A DNA stretch of 64,000 bases from Prosthecobacter vanneervenii (GCF_014203095.1 NZ_JACHIG010000004.1:124001-188000); one strand, 5' to 3'; shown: positions 43,446 to 53,464, counted from the first letter of the stretch. Notes: generated from the sequence alone by a model not told the origin. Numbers and translations are program-made.

Positions 43446-45713
43446 TCACTTCACAAACTCCAGCCTGTCCGGCACCCCGTTGTTATTCCCATCAAACGGC
43501 AGCGCATCATCCAGATCCATCCTCCCGTCTTCATCATGGTCATGATCCTTCTGCAGCCACGCATCATCCCCGCACAGCCACTCGCCCTGCTTCTGCAGCG
43601 CATGCCATAGCTGCACCACCGCATCCGCACGTGTCAGCGCCCGCTGCGCCACATCCTTGCCAAACAGCCCCGCATCCACCTTGAGCTGAAGCGCCGTGCA
43701 CCAGCGGTACAGCGTTGCCCAGTCCGCCCGCTCTTCAGGATGGAAGTTCTTGTCCGTGGTGGCCAGTCCCCACGCACACACAGACTCGATCGCCGCACGA
43801 TCCCCATCATCCAGACCCACATCCGCAAAACGCGCCGCATCAGCCACCTTCCATTCTGCCGCATGCGGTCTGGCGCGCAGCATCCTGGCCAGCACGCGCG
43901 CCAGCTCCCGGCGCGTCATTACATGCTCTGCATCAAACAACACGCTGCCCGCCTCCACAGGCCACACGCCGCGTACGGCCAGCATGTTGGCCGCTTCAAA
44001 ATAGCCCGCCTCCAGCGGCAGATCCTGCCACGGCCAGATCAGCATTCCCGGCCCTCCAGCACCACGCACCAGCCGTAGCTGAATCTCCCGCCAGCTCTTC
44101 TGCGATGCCGCCGCCGCTCGCGGCTGCACACCATCCCGCAGGCACAGCCACGCCAGCGTCGCGCTCGCCTGCCCCACATGCATCATCTGCCCATGCAGCC
44201 GCAGCGCACTTTGCACCACGCTGCTGACACCAATGTTTTTTGAGCACCCCAGCAGCCCGTCCATCTCCACCGGCACCAGCCCACGCAGCGGAAACATCGC
44301 GCGGTCCGTGTCCGTGTGCCATCCACGCGATGGCGTCTGCACAAACTGCCACGCCCCATTGCGGTCATCTCCCAAAAACTTCCTCCGTGTCGGATGGAAA
44401 TCGATGTTGAACTGAAACCCGAACACACCATCCGGCACCATCACCTTCGCCCATTTCGGCTCCCGTGTTTCCGCGCGGATGTCCTGCTCCCGCAGCATGT
44501 ACAGCGCTTCCAGCCGCAGCCCCTCGCGCACATACGGCTTCGGTGGCAGCCGGTCCGCCGTGCCAAACTCATCCGTCAGCTTCATGTGCCGAAAGCTCTG
44601 CGGAAAGTCCCCCACCCGCTCATGCACCGCCGTCTGCAGATGATGCAGCATCCCCAGCGTGTGCTGCTTCGCATCATCGAAAATGATCTGCCTCTGCGCC
44701 GGTGTCAGATCCACGATGTTCTTCTTCGACGCACCCGCCTCCGTCTTCTCAAGCGCATCCACCACCCGCTGCGGCAGCTGGCACAGCGGATAATCCTGTA
44801 CCGGCCAGTTCAGAAACGTCGCCTCGGTTCCCGCTGCCAGCCCGTTGTGCCAGCGGTCCACAAGCCTCCGGTGCGTATACACACTCCAGCCCGACTGGCT
44901 GTACGGCCCCGTGCTCATGTCGCTGTCCACCCATGGCGGCGTCTTGTCCAGCTGAGCAAACGACCTCGCATCATACGTCGCCGGTTTGGCCACCACCTCG
45001 TCCTTGCCCGTCTCCCGCAGCACAACACACCACGACAGCGGATTCATCTCCTGCCGGCCCGCTTCATCATACGCCTCAGGCGCGCTGGCCTCGCCAAACC
45101 GCTCCTTCAGGTCCGCGCCCGCGCCATACTTCGCACCGCTCAGCTTCACCACATCACCCCAGTCCGAGGAATCCAGCGTCAGCTTCGCCCGAATGTTAAG
45201 CGTGCTTGAGGAATTGCGGAAAAAGACACAACCCGCGACCTTTTTGCCCTCCAAAATCACCTTCTGTAGTTGCCACCCCCGCTCAATTCTTAGCACTCCC
45301 GAATCCACATACGGCTTCAGCAGCTCCTCAAAAATCCGCGCTGCCGCTGACGGCTCAATCGTCTCCGTGCCACAGTACGCATTGCCAGGATTCGGGATGC
45401 CATACACCTGCGAATTGTGCGCGCGGATGCGTTGAATGACCTCGCTGTAAATCCCGCTGCGCGGAAAGTTCACCCTTCGCCCATTCACCGCCGTCCATTC
45501 ATCCGGACACCCCACCCCCTCCGCGCTGAACTGCCCTCCCAGCCACTCAATGTCATTCACCAGCACAATCTTCCTCACCCCCAGCCTCGCCGCCTGCACC
45601 GCCGCTGCACACCCCGACTCATTTCCTCCTACGATAAGAAGTTCAGTTTCAATATCTTCGGCAAACGCAGGCGCGAGAAAACCTGCGAACAAGAGCATGA
45701 TGATTCGCCTCAT
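43446..45713 (-). CDS. Secreted FAD-dependent oxidoreductase with SLH-like and calcium-binding C-terminus
   Basis: The protein has 755 residues with a signal peptide (MLLFAGFLAPAFAED). The FAD domain begins TELLIVGGNESGCAAAVQAA and includes FTLDSSDWGDV-like TLDSSDWGDVVKLSGAKYGA. The C-terminal third holds SLH-like repeats (EAGYFEAANMLAVRGVWPVE, MTRRELARVLARML). The end has EF-hand/dockerin-like loops (DHDEDGRMDLDDALPFDGNN). It resembles xanthan-lyase-like FAD oxidoreductases of PVC bacteria. The signal peptide and extra domains imply a cell-envelope or extracellular role. Confidence 0.8.
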   Translation of the reverse strand: MRRIIMLLFAGFLAPAFAEDIETELLIVGGNESGCAAAVQAARLGVRKIVLVNDIEWLGGQFSAEGVGCPDEWTAVNGRRVNFPRSGIYSEVIQRIRAHNSQVYGIPNPGNAYCGTETIEPSAAARIFEELLKPYVDSGVLRIERGWQLQKVILEGKKVAGCVFFRNSSSTLNIRAKLTLDSSDWGDVVKLSGAKYGAGADLKERFGEASAPEAYDEAGRQEMNPLSWCVVLRETGKDEVVAKPATYDARSFAQLDKTPPWVDSDMSTGPYSQSGWSVYTHRRLVDRWHNGLAAGTEATFLNWPVQDYPLCQLPQRVVDALEKTEAGASKKNIVDLTPAQRQIIFDDAKQHTLGMLHHLQTAVHERVGDFPQSFRHMKLTDEFGTADRLPPKPYVREGLRLEALYMLREQDIRAETREPKWAKVMVPDGVFGFQFNIDFHPTRRKFLGDDRNGAWQFVQTPSRGWHTDTDRAMFPLRGLVPVEMDGLLGCSKNIGVSSVVQSALRLHGQMMHVGQASATLAWLCLRDGVQPRAAAASQKSWREIQLRLVRGAGGPGMLIWPWQDLPLEAGYFEAANMLAVRGVWPVEAGSVLFDAEHVMTRRELARVLARMLRARPHAAEWKVADAARFADVGLDDGDRAAIESVCAWGLATTDKNFHPEERADWATLYRWCTALQLKVDAGLFGKDVAQRALTRADAVVQLWHALQKQGEWLCGDDAWLQKDHDHDEDGRMDLDDALPFDGNNNGVPDRLEFVK

Positions 45714-45757
45714 GGAAGTCGTGATGTTGCGTCGTTGCCGACTGGTTTGCAGTGCTG

Positions 45758-47038
45758 TTACACCTCCGCTCTCACCGTCGCATAGCTCTTCTTGCCTTTG
45801 CGTAGGATGCAGAGCTTGCCGCCGAGGAAGTGCTCCGCACCCAGCACGGGCACCTCACCGGCAGGCACCTGTACATTGTTGATATAGAAGCCACCACCCT
45901 TCATCAGGCGTCCGGCATCACCCTTCGAGGTGGCCAGGCCAAGAGTCACAAGCAGATCAGCGATTCCTGGGATGGTGCCCAGATCCACCGTGGTGCTCGG
46001 TGCCGAGGCGGTGGCCTCGATCAGCGTGTACACGTCAGCGGTGGCCAGATCGGCTCCACCAAAAAGTGCCTGAGAGGCCAGGATGACCTTCTGCAGCTCT
46101 TCCTCGCCGTGCACCATCCGGGTCACTTCTGCCGCCAGGCGTTTGTGGCCGCTGCGCTGTCCAGGGTTCGCATTGTGCTCAGCCTCAATGGCTTCGATCT
46201 CTTCATGCGAAAGCAGCGTGAACTGCCGCAGGAAGCGCGGCACGTCCGGGTCTTCGGAGTTCACCCAGAACTGGTAGAAGGCATACGGGCTGGTCTTCTT
46301 CGCGTCCATCCAGATGGCGCCTGCTTCGGACTTGCCGAACTTCTTGCCGGAGCTGGTCGTGATCAGCGGGAAGGTGACCACGAATGTCCTCTGTTCGGGC
46401 AGCTGCCGCTGCTCGCGCATTTTCCTCACCAGGTCGATTCCTGCCGTCATATTTCCCCATTGGTCACTGCCGCCGATCTGCACGGTGCAGCCATGGCGCT
46501 CATTGAGCACCACAAAGTCGTAGGCCTGCAGGATCATGTAGGTGAACTCAGTGAACGAGATGCCGCTTTCCAGGCGGGCGCTTACAGACTCCTTGGCTAG
46601 CATCCAGGCGATGGTGAAGTTTTTGCCCACATCGCGCAGCAGTTCCACGGCGCTCATCTTGCAGATCCAGTCCGCATTGTTTTCCACAATCGTCTGTTCT
46701 GGGACAAGAATGCTGCGGATCTGCACTTCGATGCGCTTCACAAACTCCGCCACGGTCTCCGGCGTGTTGAGCGTGCGCTCATTGGCCTTGCCGCTCGGAT
46801 CGCCGATCAGGCCGGTGCCGCCGCCGACGATGGCGATGGCCTTGTGTCCATGCTCCTGCACGCGACGCAGTGCCATCAGGGGCAGCAGGTTGCCGATGTG
46901 CAGGCTGTCGGCCGTGGGGTCAAAGCCGCAATAAAAGGTCTGCTGGGTCTTGAGGGCTTCCTTGAGGGCATCGAGGTCGCTGCACTGCTTCAGCAGGCCG
47001 CGCCATTCCAGGTCGGCGATCAGGTCGGTCGTGGGCAT
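45758..47038 (-). CDS. tyrS: Tyrosyl-tRNA synthetase
   Basis: The protein has 426 residues. HIGN (SLHIGNLLPLMALRRVQEHG), GGGTGLIGDPSGK and KFGKS (SGKKFGKSEAGAIW) are the class I signatures. The S4 RNA-binding domain ends the protein (GGGFYINNVQVPAGE). Length and order are normal for TyrRS; start ATG 47038. Confidence 0.97.
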   Translation of the reverse strand: MPTTDLIADLEWRGLLKQCSDLDALKEALKTQQTFYCGFDPTADSLHIGNLLPLMALRRVQEHGHKAIAIVGGGTGLIGDPSGKANERTLNTPETVAEFVKRIEVQIRSILVPEQTIVENNADWICKMSAVELLRDVGKNFTIAWMLAKESVSARLESGISFTEFTYMILQAYDFVVLNERHGCTVQIGGSDQWGNMTAGIDLVRKMREQRQLPEQRTFVVTFPLITTSSGKKFGKSEAGAIWMDAKKTSPYAFYQFWVNSEDPDVPRFLRQFTLLSHEEIEAIEAEHNANPGQRSGHKRLAAEVTRMVHGEEELQKVILASQALFGGADLATADVYTLIEATASAPSTTVDLGTIPGIADLLVTLGLATSKGDAGRLMKGGGFYINNVQVPAGEVPVLGAEHFLGGKLCILRKGKKSYATVRAEV

Positions 47039-47073
47039 GAGATAAAAGGATGAGAGTGGAGACGGCAGTCGGA

Positions 47074-47098
47074 AATGACGAGTTTTTGCTTCGTCATT
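47074..47098 (-). terminator. Hairpin between the small lipoprotein gene and tyrS
   Basis: AATGACGA and TCGTCATT arms enclose a nine-base loop. It lies 27 bases downstream of the lipoprotein stop. There is no clear T-run. Confidence 0.4.
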
Positions 47099-47124
47099 CG
47101 CCGTTGGGTTGTGTCATTCCACCG

Positions 47125-47637
47125 TTACGGCGTGGTTCCAGGCTCGGCACGGAAGAGCTGTGAGCCGTTGAATTTTTCGTTGGGTTTGAAGAGCCAGCCT
47201 GGGCTCTCATTGCGGACTTCCCAGCGGCGCAGCTCAAATTCCGGCAGCACCAGGTTGCTGTTCGGGTCAAACACCCGGCGGCCCGTGTAGCGGCCCCAGA
47301 TGGTGTACTCCGTGTTATGGTCATCACCGTAGGCATAGCCGCCGTCCGTGGGAGATTCAGGCAGGCGGTAGGGGATCTTCTGGTAGCGCTCATTCATGAT
47401 CACGAGCTTGGAGCTCTCCCAGCTCTGGCCCGGGCTGCGCAGGTAGCCCCAGAAATGCGTGTGGTTGATGTAAAACCGGCGGCCAATGTAGTAGTCCCCT
47501 CGTGGCTCCATGGCGATCTGGCGACGGCGTGCCTCCATGGCAGCAGCCTGCTGGGGAGAGAGGCTGGCGGTCTCGCAACCGGTGATAACGAGGCTGAGAG
47601 TGCAGAGCAGGATGGAAAAAAAGGCGCGGCTAGGCAT
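47125..47637 (-). CDS. Small lipoprotein, unknown function
   Basis: The protein has 170 residues from ATG 47637 (MPSRAFFSILLCTLSLVITGC). The lipobox LVITGC places a lipid on Cys21. The mature part (YYIGRRFYINHTHFWGYLRS, WGRYTGRRVFDP) has no known domain; tyrosine-rich repeats suggest envelope packing. An in-frame ATG at 47649 is an alternative start. Confidence 0.65.
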   Translation of the reverse strand: MPSRAFFSILLCTLSLVITGCETASLSPQQAAAMEARRRQIAMEPRGDYYIGRRFYINHTHFWGYLRSPGQSWESSKLVIMNERYQKIPYRLPESPTDGGYAYGDDHNTEYTIWGRYTGRRVFDPNSNLVLPEFELRRWEVRNESPGWLFKPNEKFNGSQLFRAEPGTTP

Positions 47638-47731
47638 GGCTGCCTGCATTGTGAATGCGCGCCGGGGCCGTCGCAATGGGAAAGGCGCAACTTGATGAAA
47701 GTCCGCCCACGCCCTTTTCGTGAAGGGGGCC

Positions 47732-49819
47732 ATGCGTCTCCTCCTCGCTTTCGCTCTCCTGCTCTCCGCTGCCTCTTCGTTCGCTGCGGACACGCCCAAT
47801 ATCGTCATCATCCTGGCAGACGACTACGGCTACGGCAGCGCTGGCTGCTATGGGGCGGACGGCAGCCTGGTGCAGACGCCGAACATCGACCGCCTGGCGC
47901 GGGAGGGACGGCGGTTTACAGATGCCAACACCACTTCCTCTGTATGCTCCCCCACGCGCTATTCGGTGATGACGGGCCGCTACTGCTGGCGCACCTCGCT
48001 TACCCACGAGGTGCTGGGCACTTTCTCTCCGCTGCACATTGAGACGACGCGGCTGAACATGGCCTCGCTGCTGAAAAAGCATGGCTATCAGACCGCCGCC
48101 ATCGGCAAATGGCACCTCGGCTACGGCACGGACGATGGCTCCTTAAAGTGGCGCACGGACTACACCGCCGAGCTCTCCCCAGGCCCGCTGGACATCGGTT
48201 TTGACTACCACTTCGGTGTGCCCAGCAACCATGGCGACCTCACGGGCGTGTTTGTGGAGAACCGTTTTGTCTATGGCCTGCGCAGCGGGAAGATCCCGGC
48301 AGGCATGAAGCTGAAAGGCCCGGATTCCGACGATCCGAACTTCAAGGCCACTTATGGACCCGAAGACACGGAAAACGGCAAGGTGACCATTTTGGATCTG
48401 GATGCGCCACGGCGCGTCAATCAGCGCGTGATGCCACTGCTGACCACCAAGGCGGCCGAATGGATCACGCAGCAGAAAAAGGGCACGCCTTTCTTCCTCT
48501 ATTACACGCCCGTGGCCGTTCACAATCCGGTGACTCCGGACAAGGACATGGCCGGCAAGAGCAAGGCCGGGCCCTACGGCGACTGGATCCAGGAGCTGGA
48601 CCGCAGTGTGGGCGGCGTGCTCAAGGCGCTGGATGAAAAAGGCGTGGCACAGGACACGCTGGTTATTCTCAGCAGCGACAATGGCGGTGTCTTCACGCCC
48701 ACTCGCGACAGCGTGCAGACGCAGGCTTACAAGGCCGGGCTGAAGGTGAACGCCAGCCTGCGCGGCGGCAAACACGACGTGTGGGAGGGCGGGTTCAAGG
48801 TGCCCTTCATCACCCGCTGGCCTGCAAAGATCCCCGCCGGTACGGTCTGCGACGACATGATCAGCCTGGCCGACATCCTGGCCACCACGGCGGCGATTGT
48901 GGGCGAGCCGCTCCCAGCCGCCGCCACGGCTGCGGAGGACAGCTTCAATGCCCTTCCCGCCTTCCTCGGAACGAAGGGCGCTGCGCCCACGCGCGATCAC
49001 ATGTTCATCCACAGCGCGGACGGCGTCTTTGCCATCCGCAAAGGTCCATGGAAATGGATCGAAGGCGTGCCAGTCAGCGAGATCAAGCTCGGCGCCCGCA
49101 AGTCGCGCGCCAGCCAGTTCAAGGCTCAGCTTTACAATATGAAGGAAGACCCCGCTGAAACGGTGGATGTCAGCGCGCAGCATCCGGAGGTGGTCAAAGA
49201 ACTCAGCGCGCTGGTGAACCGCTACCGCGACGGTGGCTACAGCCGTGAAATGCCGCCCATCGTGGAAAAGAAGCCTCCGCCAGCATTGCCTGCGCTGCAG
49301 GGCAAAGAAGTGCTGGCGCAGGATTTTAAGGCTCTGCCCGCCAAGCCTTGGACCCTGACGCGCGGCACCTGGCAGGTGCACGATGAGGCTATTTGGAACC
49401 CAATGCCGAAAACCGAGGAACAAGGTGCCACATTGACCGGACCGCTGCCCATCACCGATGGCACGCTGCAGTATGAGATGAAGCTGCACAGCGCAGGGCG
49501 TGTCTCGCTGCGCATTCACACGGCAGGAAAGCACTCCTTCCGCATTGTCGTCAGCAGCACGCAGATCGAGATCACCAAGAACCCCGACCCCGGTCAGGAC
49601 AAGACCCAGACCGAACCTCTGGCACGGCAGAAGCTGAAACTGAACGCCGAGGAATGGCAGACCGTGCGTGTCAGCTTCAAGGGAGACGAAGTCACTGCAC
49701 AGGTGGCAGGAGTGACCGCAAAGGGCAGGCATGCGGTGATCGCCGAGGCCAAGGAACAGCAGAATCTGATCGTCTTCGATGGCGAGGCCGGGTTCAAAAA
49801 TCTGCGCGTGGTGCAGTAG
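47732..49819 (+). CDS. Secreted arylsulfatase-type enzyme with C-terminal beta domain
   Basis: The protein has 695 residues from ATG 47732, just after an AAGGGGG ribosome-binding site. A signal peptide precedes TPNIVIILADDYGYGSAGCY (metal-binding Asp). Cys72 in SVCSPTRYSVMTGR is the formylglycine site of sulfatases (CxPxR). SSDNGG and IGKWHLG complete the catalytic core. The last about 190 residues form a separate beta domain (PALQGKEVLAQDFKALPAKP onward). It probably cleaves sulfate esters from algal-type polysaccharides. Confidence 0.92.
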   Translation: MRLLLAFALLLSAASSFAADTPNIVIILADDYGYGSAGCYGADGSLVQTPNIDRLAREGRRFTDANTTSSVCSPTRYSVMTGRYCWRTSLTHEVLGTFSPLHIETTRLNMASLLKKHGYQTAAIGKWHLGYGTDDGSLKWRTDYTAELSPGPLDIGFDYHFGVPSNHGDLTGVFVENRFVYGLRSGKIPAGMKLKGPDSDDPNFKATYGPEDTENGKVTILDLDAPRRVNQRVMPLLTTKAAEWITQQKKGTPFFLYYTPVAVHNPVTPDKDMAGKSKAGPYGDWIQELDRSVGGVLKALDEKGVAQDTLVILSSDNGGVFTPTRDSVQTQAYKAGLKVNASLRGGKHDVWEGGFKVPFITRWPAKIPAGTVCDDMISLADILATTAAIVGEPLPAAATAAEDSFNALPAFLGTKGAAPTRDHMFIHSADGVFAIRKGPWKWIEGVPVSEIKLGARKSRASQFKAQLYNMKEDPAETVDVSAQHPEVVKELSALVNRYRDGGYSREMPPIVEKKPPPALPALQGKEVLAQDFKALPAKPWTLTRGTWQVHDEAIWNPMPKTEEQGATLTGPLPITDGTLQYEMKLHSAGRVSLRIHTAGKHSFRIVVSSTQIEITKNPDPGQDKTQTEPLARQKLKLNAEEWQTVRVSFKGDEVTAQVAGVTAKGRHAVIAEAKEQQNLIVFDGEAGFKNLRVVQ

Positions 49820-51116
49820 CGGCACCACGCGCCAGCGCCACGGTGAGAGGCAGCCAGAAAAGCAGCCCCTCAAAGCGCGGCGCGGTGGCCAGCGAGGCCA
49901 GGGACTCGCCATCAAACAGCAGCCCGCCGCAGCCAAAGGCCAGCAGCGAGAGCCACGTGGCATCTCCTGCTTTTGCCAGATGATGAGCGCAAAGGATACC
50001 ACGACCTAGCACCACCAGCAGCAAGGCTGCACCGATGACGCCGCCATGCACGAAAGTGGCAAAGAAGGCGCTGTGCAGGTGGGACATCATCATGATGCTC
50101 GTCTTGGACTGCAGCTCGCACTGCCATAGCCCGCGCACGCCCCACTGGCCGGTGCCCAGCCAGACATTGTCCACTGCATGCCATCCGGCGCGGTAGATGT
50201 CCAGACGGCAGTTGTCACCACGTTCCACCACCTTTTGAAGCGGGTGTGGGATGCTTTGAGTTGATGCTAGGGCAGCCGTCGGCCCGGCACGCCACTGCTG
50301 GATGCGTGCAAACAATGGTGTGCTGGTGAAATACAGCGCAGCGGTGATCAAAAACACACAAGCCGCAGCACCACCGCGCCGCCAGCCTCGCGTCACCAGC
50401 AGCACCAGATGGCCGCAGGCCAGCGCCAGCATGGCTCCACGGCTGCCGGAAAGAAATGCCGCAAAATGCAGTAAACCCGCAGCGGCCCATCCCAGCCAGA
50501 GCGGCTGCGGCGTTGCCTTGGTCTCCATCAAAGACGCTAGCCACAGAGCGGAGAAGCCGAAGATCAAACCGGTGCACACAGGGTTGAGGCCTCCATGCAC
50601 CAGCAGGTTCATGAGCCGTTCTCCCGCCTGATGGCCAGGCAGCACGAAATAGGACAGCACGATGCTGATCAGCGCAGCTAGAGCGGACGTCAGTCCCATG
50701 AACCAGCCCATGGTATGCAGGGATAGGCCATTGTGCGCCTGCTGCCAGACAAGCATGCAAAACATCACCAGCAGCAGCATTCCGAGAATGCCGGAGATCA
50801 CTTCATCCGGTGCACGCTCGGCCATGAAGGGAATCTGCACGCAGGAGCGGATGAGCATCCACGAAAGAAAGAAGACAATGGAATGCACGCCCGCATCTGC
50901 CTGCCAGCTTCTGAGCAGCGGCGGCCAGTCTGTCCAGGCCAGCGCGCACGCGCCTGCGACGAGGAGCCATCCGAGATGCAGCCAGTGATTGGGCAGAAAG
51001 GAATGCCCGGCCACAAAGCCCGTCAATGCAATCTGGCCTGCCCATGTTCCGCCCGCCAGTCGGCGCAGCTCAGGTGCTGCGAACCCGTTTGCGAAAGCTG
51101 GCGTCAGGCTTTTCAC
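49794..51116 (-). CDS. O-antigen ligase-like membrane protein
   Basis: The protein has 440 residues with about eleven hydrophobic helices. SGSRGAMLALACGH and the long loop with RLDIYRAGWHAVDNVWLGTG, followed by SHLHSAFFATFVHGGVIGAA, resemble the Wzy_C/O-antigen ligase family, with essential His/Arg in the large periplasmic loop. It joins polysaccharide to lipid or carries out polymerisation in the inner membrane. The end overlaps the convergent sulfatase gene by 26 bases. Confidence 0.82.
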   Translation of the reverse strand: MKSLTPAFANGFAAPELRRLAGGTWAGQIALTGFVAGHSFLPNHWLHLGWLLVAGACALAWTDWPPLLRSWQADAGVHSIVFFLSWMLIRSCVQIPFMAERAPDEVISGILGMLLLVMFCMLVWQQAHNGLSLHTMGWFMGLTSALAALISIVLSYFVLPGHQAGERLMNLLVHGGLNPVCTGLIFGFSALWLASLMETKATPQPLWLGWAAAGLLHFAAFLSGSRGAMLALACGHLVLLVTRGWRRGGAAACVFLITAALYFTSTPLFARIQQWRAGPTAALASTQSIPHPLQKVVERGDNCRLDIYRAGWHAVDNVWLGTGQWGVRGLWQCELQSKTSIMMMSHLHSAFFATFVHGGVIGAALLLVVLGRGILCAHHLAKAGDATWLSLLAFGCGGLLFDGESLASLATAPRFEGLLFWLPLTVALARGAATAPRADF

Positions 51117-51553
51117 GTGGTCCAGAGTGTGGCTGCCAAAACGACCATCAGCAACGCGCAGGAGAGCGCCGCCATGGCCGGACTCTGCCAGGCTGGCGGC
51201 TGCACCACAGCCTCGGCGGGATTGCGCGGGTGGTAGTACACCGGCAGCTCCGCTCCTTGCGCCAGCCGGGCGATGAACTGCGTGGTACGGCCTGCGTCCT
51301 TGCCTGCTGCATGGTGCGTGTAGCGGCTGCCCTCAAAGGTGCGGCCATCCACGCTGTAAGAGTAGCGCAGCACCGGATCGTAGAGCAGGCAGCCGTCATG
51401 GGTCTTCTGCTTGCTGCGCCGCATTTCCGCCGTGACCACCGTGCCCTGGGTGCGCTGCCAGCGGCGCATGGCCCATGCGGTGCTGAAACGACGAAGGAAG
51501 TAGATGAATGCGAACAGCGCGAGCACCGCGCCCAGAAGCAGAAGGTGTGTCAT
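51113..51553 (-). CDS. DUF3592 membrane protein
   Basis: The protein has 146 residues from ATG 51553. An N-terminal helix (LLLLGAVLALFAFIYFLRRF) and a C-terminal helix enclose a DUF3592 domain (WQRTQGTVVTAEMRRSKQ, LRYSYSVDGRTFEGSRYT, VYYHPRNPAEAVV). Function is unknown. Its stop overlaps the O-antigen ligase gene start by four bases, linking the two. Confidence 0.8.
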   Translation of the reverse strand: MTHLLLLGAVLALFAFIYFLRRFSTAWAMRRWQRTQGTVVTAEMRRSKQKTHDGCLLYDPVLRYSYSVDGRTFEGSRYTHHAAGKDAGRTTQFIARLAQGAELPVYYHPRNPAEAVVQPPAWQSPAMAALSCALLMVVLAATLWTT

Positions 51554-51632
51554 GAGGAATGAAATGCCGGACGGCAGCCCCATGATGAAGGCGGGTTCAC
51601 ATCACTGCACGAAACAGTATCGCCACACACTC

Positions 51633-52277
51633 TCAGGACTGTTTGCGTCCGAGAAAGATGCCATACTGCCACACGCCGCCGTAGGCGGAAAAGCGCTCAT
51701 CCAGCAGGGGCGAAAACTTTTGACTCAGATATGGCCACAAATGGCCTTCCATGTGCACGTGGTTGACACCCATCCAGTTGCGGAACCAGGCGAAGCGCGT
51801 GTGGGAAAAATCCACCACGGCAATGATGCCGCCTTCTTCAAGATCTTCCCATGCAGCATCAATGGCCTGCTCCCAGCCGGGATTGAACATGCTCAAAGCG
51901 TATGAAAACAGCACGAGGTCGAAACGGCTGCCGCGTTCATGCACTGGCGCGCTGTAGGAGCGGCGCAGGAGATTGACCCGGTCGTCTTTCACTTTGGTGG
52001 CTGCGATGGACAGCATCTGCTCGGAGAGATCCACGCCGGTGATGTGGGCCTGGGCGAAGCGGCGGCGCAGGCCGGGCAGATTGCGCCCGGTGCCGCAGCC
52101 CACTTCCAGGATGCGCTGCGGCTTGCTCACGCATGCAGCGCGCATCAGCACTTCCTCACGGCCAAAGAGAAAGCTCCAGCGCGTGGCATCGTAGATGCGC
52201 GAGTGAAACTGGTAGTAGCGCTCCAGCGCAGTGCCCGTGCCCTGTGCGGAGGCTGTGGATGCGTGGGCCGTGCTCAT
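51633..52277 (-). CDS. btaB: BtaB-like N-methyltransferase for betaine lipid
   Basis: The protein has 214 residues from ATG 52277; a GTG codon one position earlier is also possible. The SAM-binding motif is ILEVGCGTGRNLPGL, with GVDLSEQML. The end matches BtaB proteins that add three methyl groups to diacylglyceryl-homoserine to make DGTS. The start overlaps the stop of btaA (TGATG), the normal btaAB order. It acts on membrane lipid. Assignment rests on synteny plus family match. Confidence 0.85.
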   Translation of the reverse strand: MSTAHASTASAQGTGTALERYYQFHSRIYDATRWSFLFGREEVLMRAACVSKPQRILEVGCGTGRNLPGLRRRFAQAHITGVDLSEQMLSIAATKVKDDRVNLLRRSYSAPVHERGSRFDLVLFSYALSMFNPGWEQAIDAAWEDLEEGGIIAVVDFSHTRFAWFRNWMGVNHVHMEGHLWPYLSQKFSPLLDERFSAYGGVWQYGIFLGRKQS

Positions 52278-53464
52278 CACAGCACCTCCGCAAAGTGAAG
52301 GCTGCCATAGGTGCCCACGCGGTCCAGCTGGTGCAGGGCTTCGGTGCGTTCGGGGAAGAAGCGCAGACGTGCACGCACGGACTCAGGCACAAAGTCGAGA
52401 TTCACTCCCGCGGAGCGCATCAGCACCTTGGCCCCTGGGGCACTGTTGGCCAGGATGAGCTCCCACTCGTCCAACAGCGCTGCAGTGTCGTGCGCGGCCA
52501 GCCAGTCCTGGTGGTCAAGCAGCACAAAGTGCGTGTACTTGCCGGGATATTCCCGCAGGAAGCCGGAAAGCGTGGTGGTGTAGCTTTTCAGGCGGTCCAC
52601 ACGCTGCTGCAGCGTGGCCAGATTTTCCTGCTTCAGGTAGTTCGGGCAGCAGCCGAGCGTGTAGGAGCCGGTCATGTACACACGCCAGAAATAGTTGTCC
52701 GCGATGGGCAGCTCGGTGAACACATGGCGCAGCTTGTCCTTCACGTAGTCGGTGAGGCCGCCGGGGTAGGAGTCCTGGATGAGCTTGATCTGCGGGCGCG
52801 GCACGCCGAGCAGCGTCATCAGCGTGGGCTGGCGCAGCAGCCAGTTGCTGAAGGGGCCCCAGATCTCGCGTTCAAAGAGCTCATAGGCATGGCGCTGCTC
52901 CTCAAGCGAGCGCGCATCCAGCAGGCAGGTGGCGAAGTTCTTGACGTTAGGGCGCAGCTTGAAGAGCGCATTGCCCATCACATACGCGGCGATGCCCGAG
53001 GTGCCGTGGTAGTAGAAAGACTTTTTGAGGCTGGTGGGATTGAAGAAGCCGATGCGCTTGTCCCAGAACTTCCGTGCAGGATCAGACAGCGAGCCGCGCA
53101 CGCGGTGGTACACTGCGCTGTATTCCGCGTGGGAGCCAAAGCCGAACATCTCGAAAAGCTCCTCGAAATCTCCACGGCGGATGAGCGCCTGCTTGAACTC
53201 CAGCAGTGCGTTCTGACGGTAGTTCATGTCCACTGCGTGGATGGCGGCGGGATTGTCGAGCAGGTAGTCGAGCGCGTTGCAGCCTGCGCTGGTGATCATG
53301 ACCACGCGGCTGTCGGAGTTCAGCTGCATGAGCTCGCGGTCGAGGCGCGGATCCTCCCACGCTGTGTTGTAGATGAGGTTGGAATTGTGAACATGGCGGA
53401 AAACCATGTCGTGGGCCGATTTCAACATCTGAACCGGACGGCGGGGGGAGGACTCTTTGAGCAT
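52277..53464 (-). CDS. btaA: BtaA: diacylglycerol 3-amino-3-carboxypropyltransferase
   Basis: The protein has 395 residues from ATG 53464; a GTG start at 53539 would add 25 residues over the inverted repeats. NSNLIYNTAWEDPRLDRELM and VVMITSAGCNALDYLLDNPA, then IHAVDMNYRQNALLEFKQAL, are signatures of the BtaA/DUF3419 family that transfers the aminocarboxypropyl group of SAM to diacylglycerol. It forms an operon with btaB. Product DGTS replaces phospholipid during phosphate shortage in several bacteria. Confidence 0.88.
   Translation of the reverse strand: MLKESSPRRPVQMLKSAHDMVFRHVHNSNLIYNTAWEDPRLDRELMQLNSDSRVVMITSAGCNALDYLLDNPAAIHAVDMNYRQNALLEFKQALIRRGDFEELFEMFGFGSHAEYSAVYHRVRGSLSDPARKFWDKRIGFFNPTSLKKSFYYHGTSGIAAYVMGNALFKLRPNVKNFATCLLDARSLEEQRHAYELFEREIWGPFSNWLLRQPTLMTLLGVPRPQIKLIQDSYPGGLTDYVKDKLRHVFTELPIADNYFWRVYMTGSYTLGCCPNYLKQENLATLQQRVDRLKSYTTTLSGFLREYPGKYTHFVLLDHQDWLAAHDTAALLDEWELILANSAPGAKVLMRSAGVNLDFVPESVRARLRFFPERTEALHQLDRVGTYGSLHFAEVL

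Noticed and set aside
48143-50002. Minus-strand reading frame of 619 codons
   Set aside because: Opposite the sulfatase; no domain, and the sulfatase motifs are clear.
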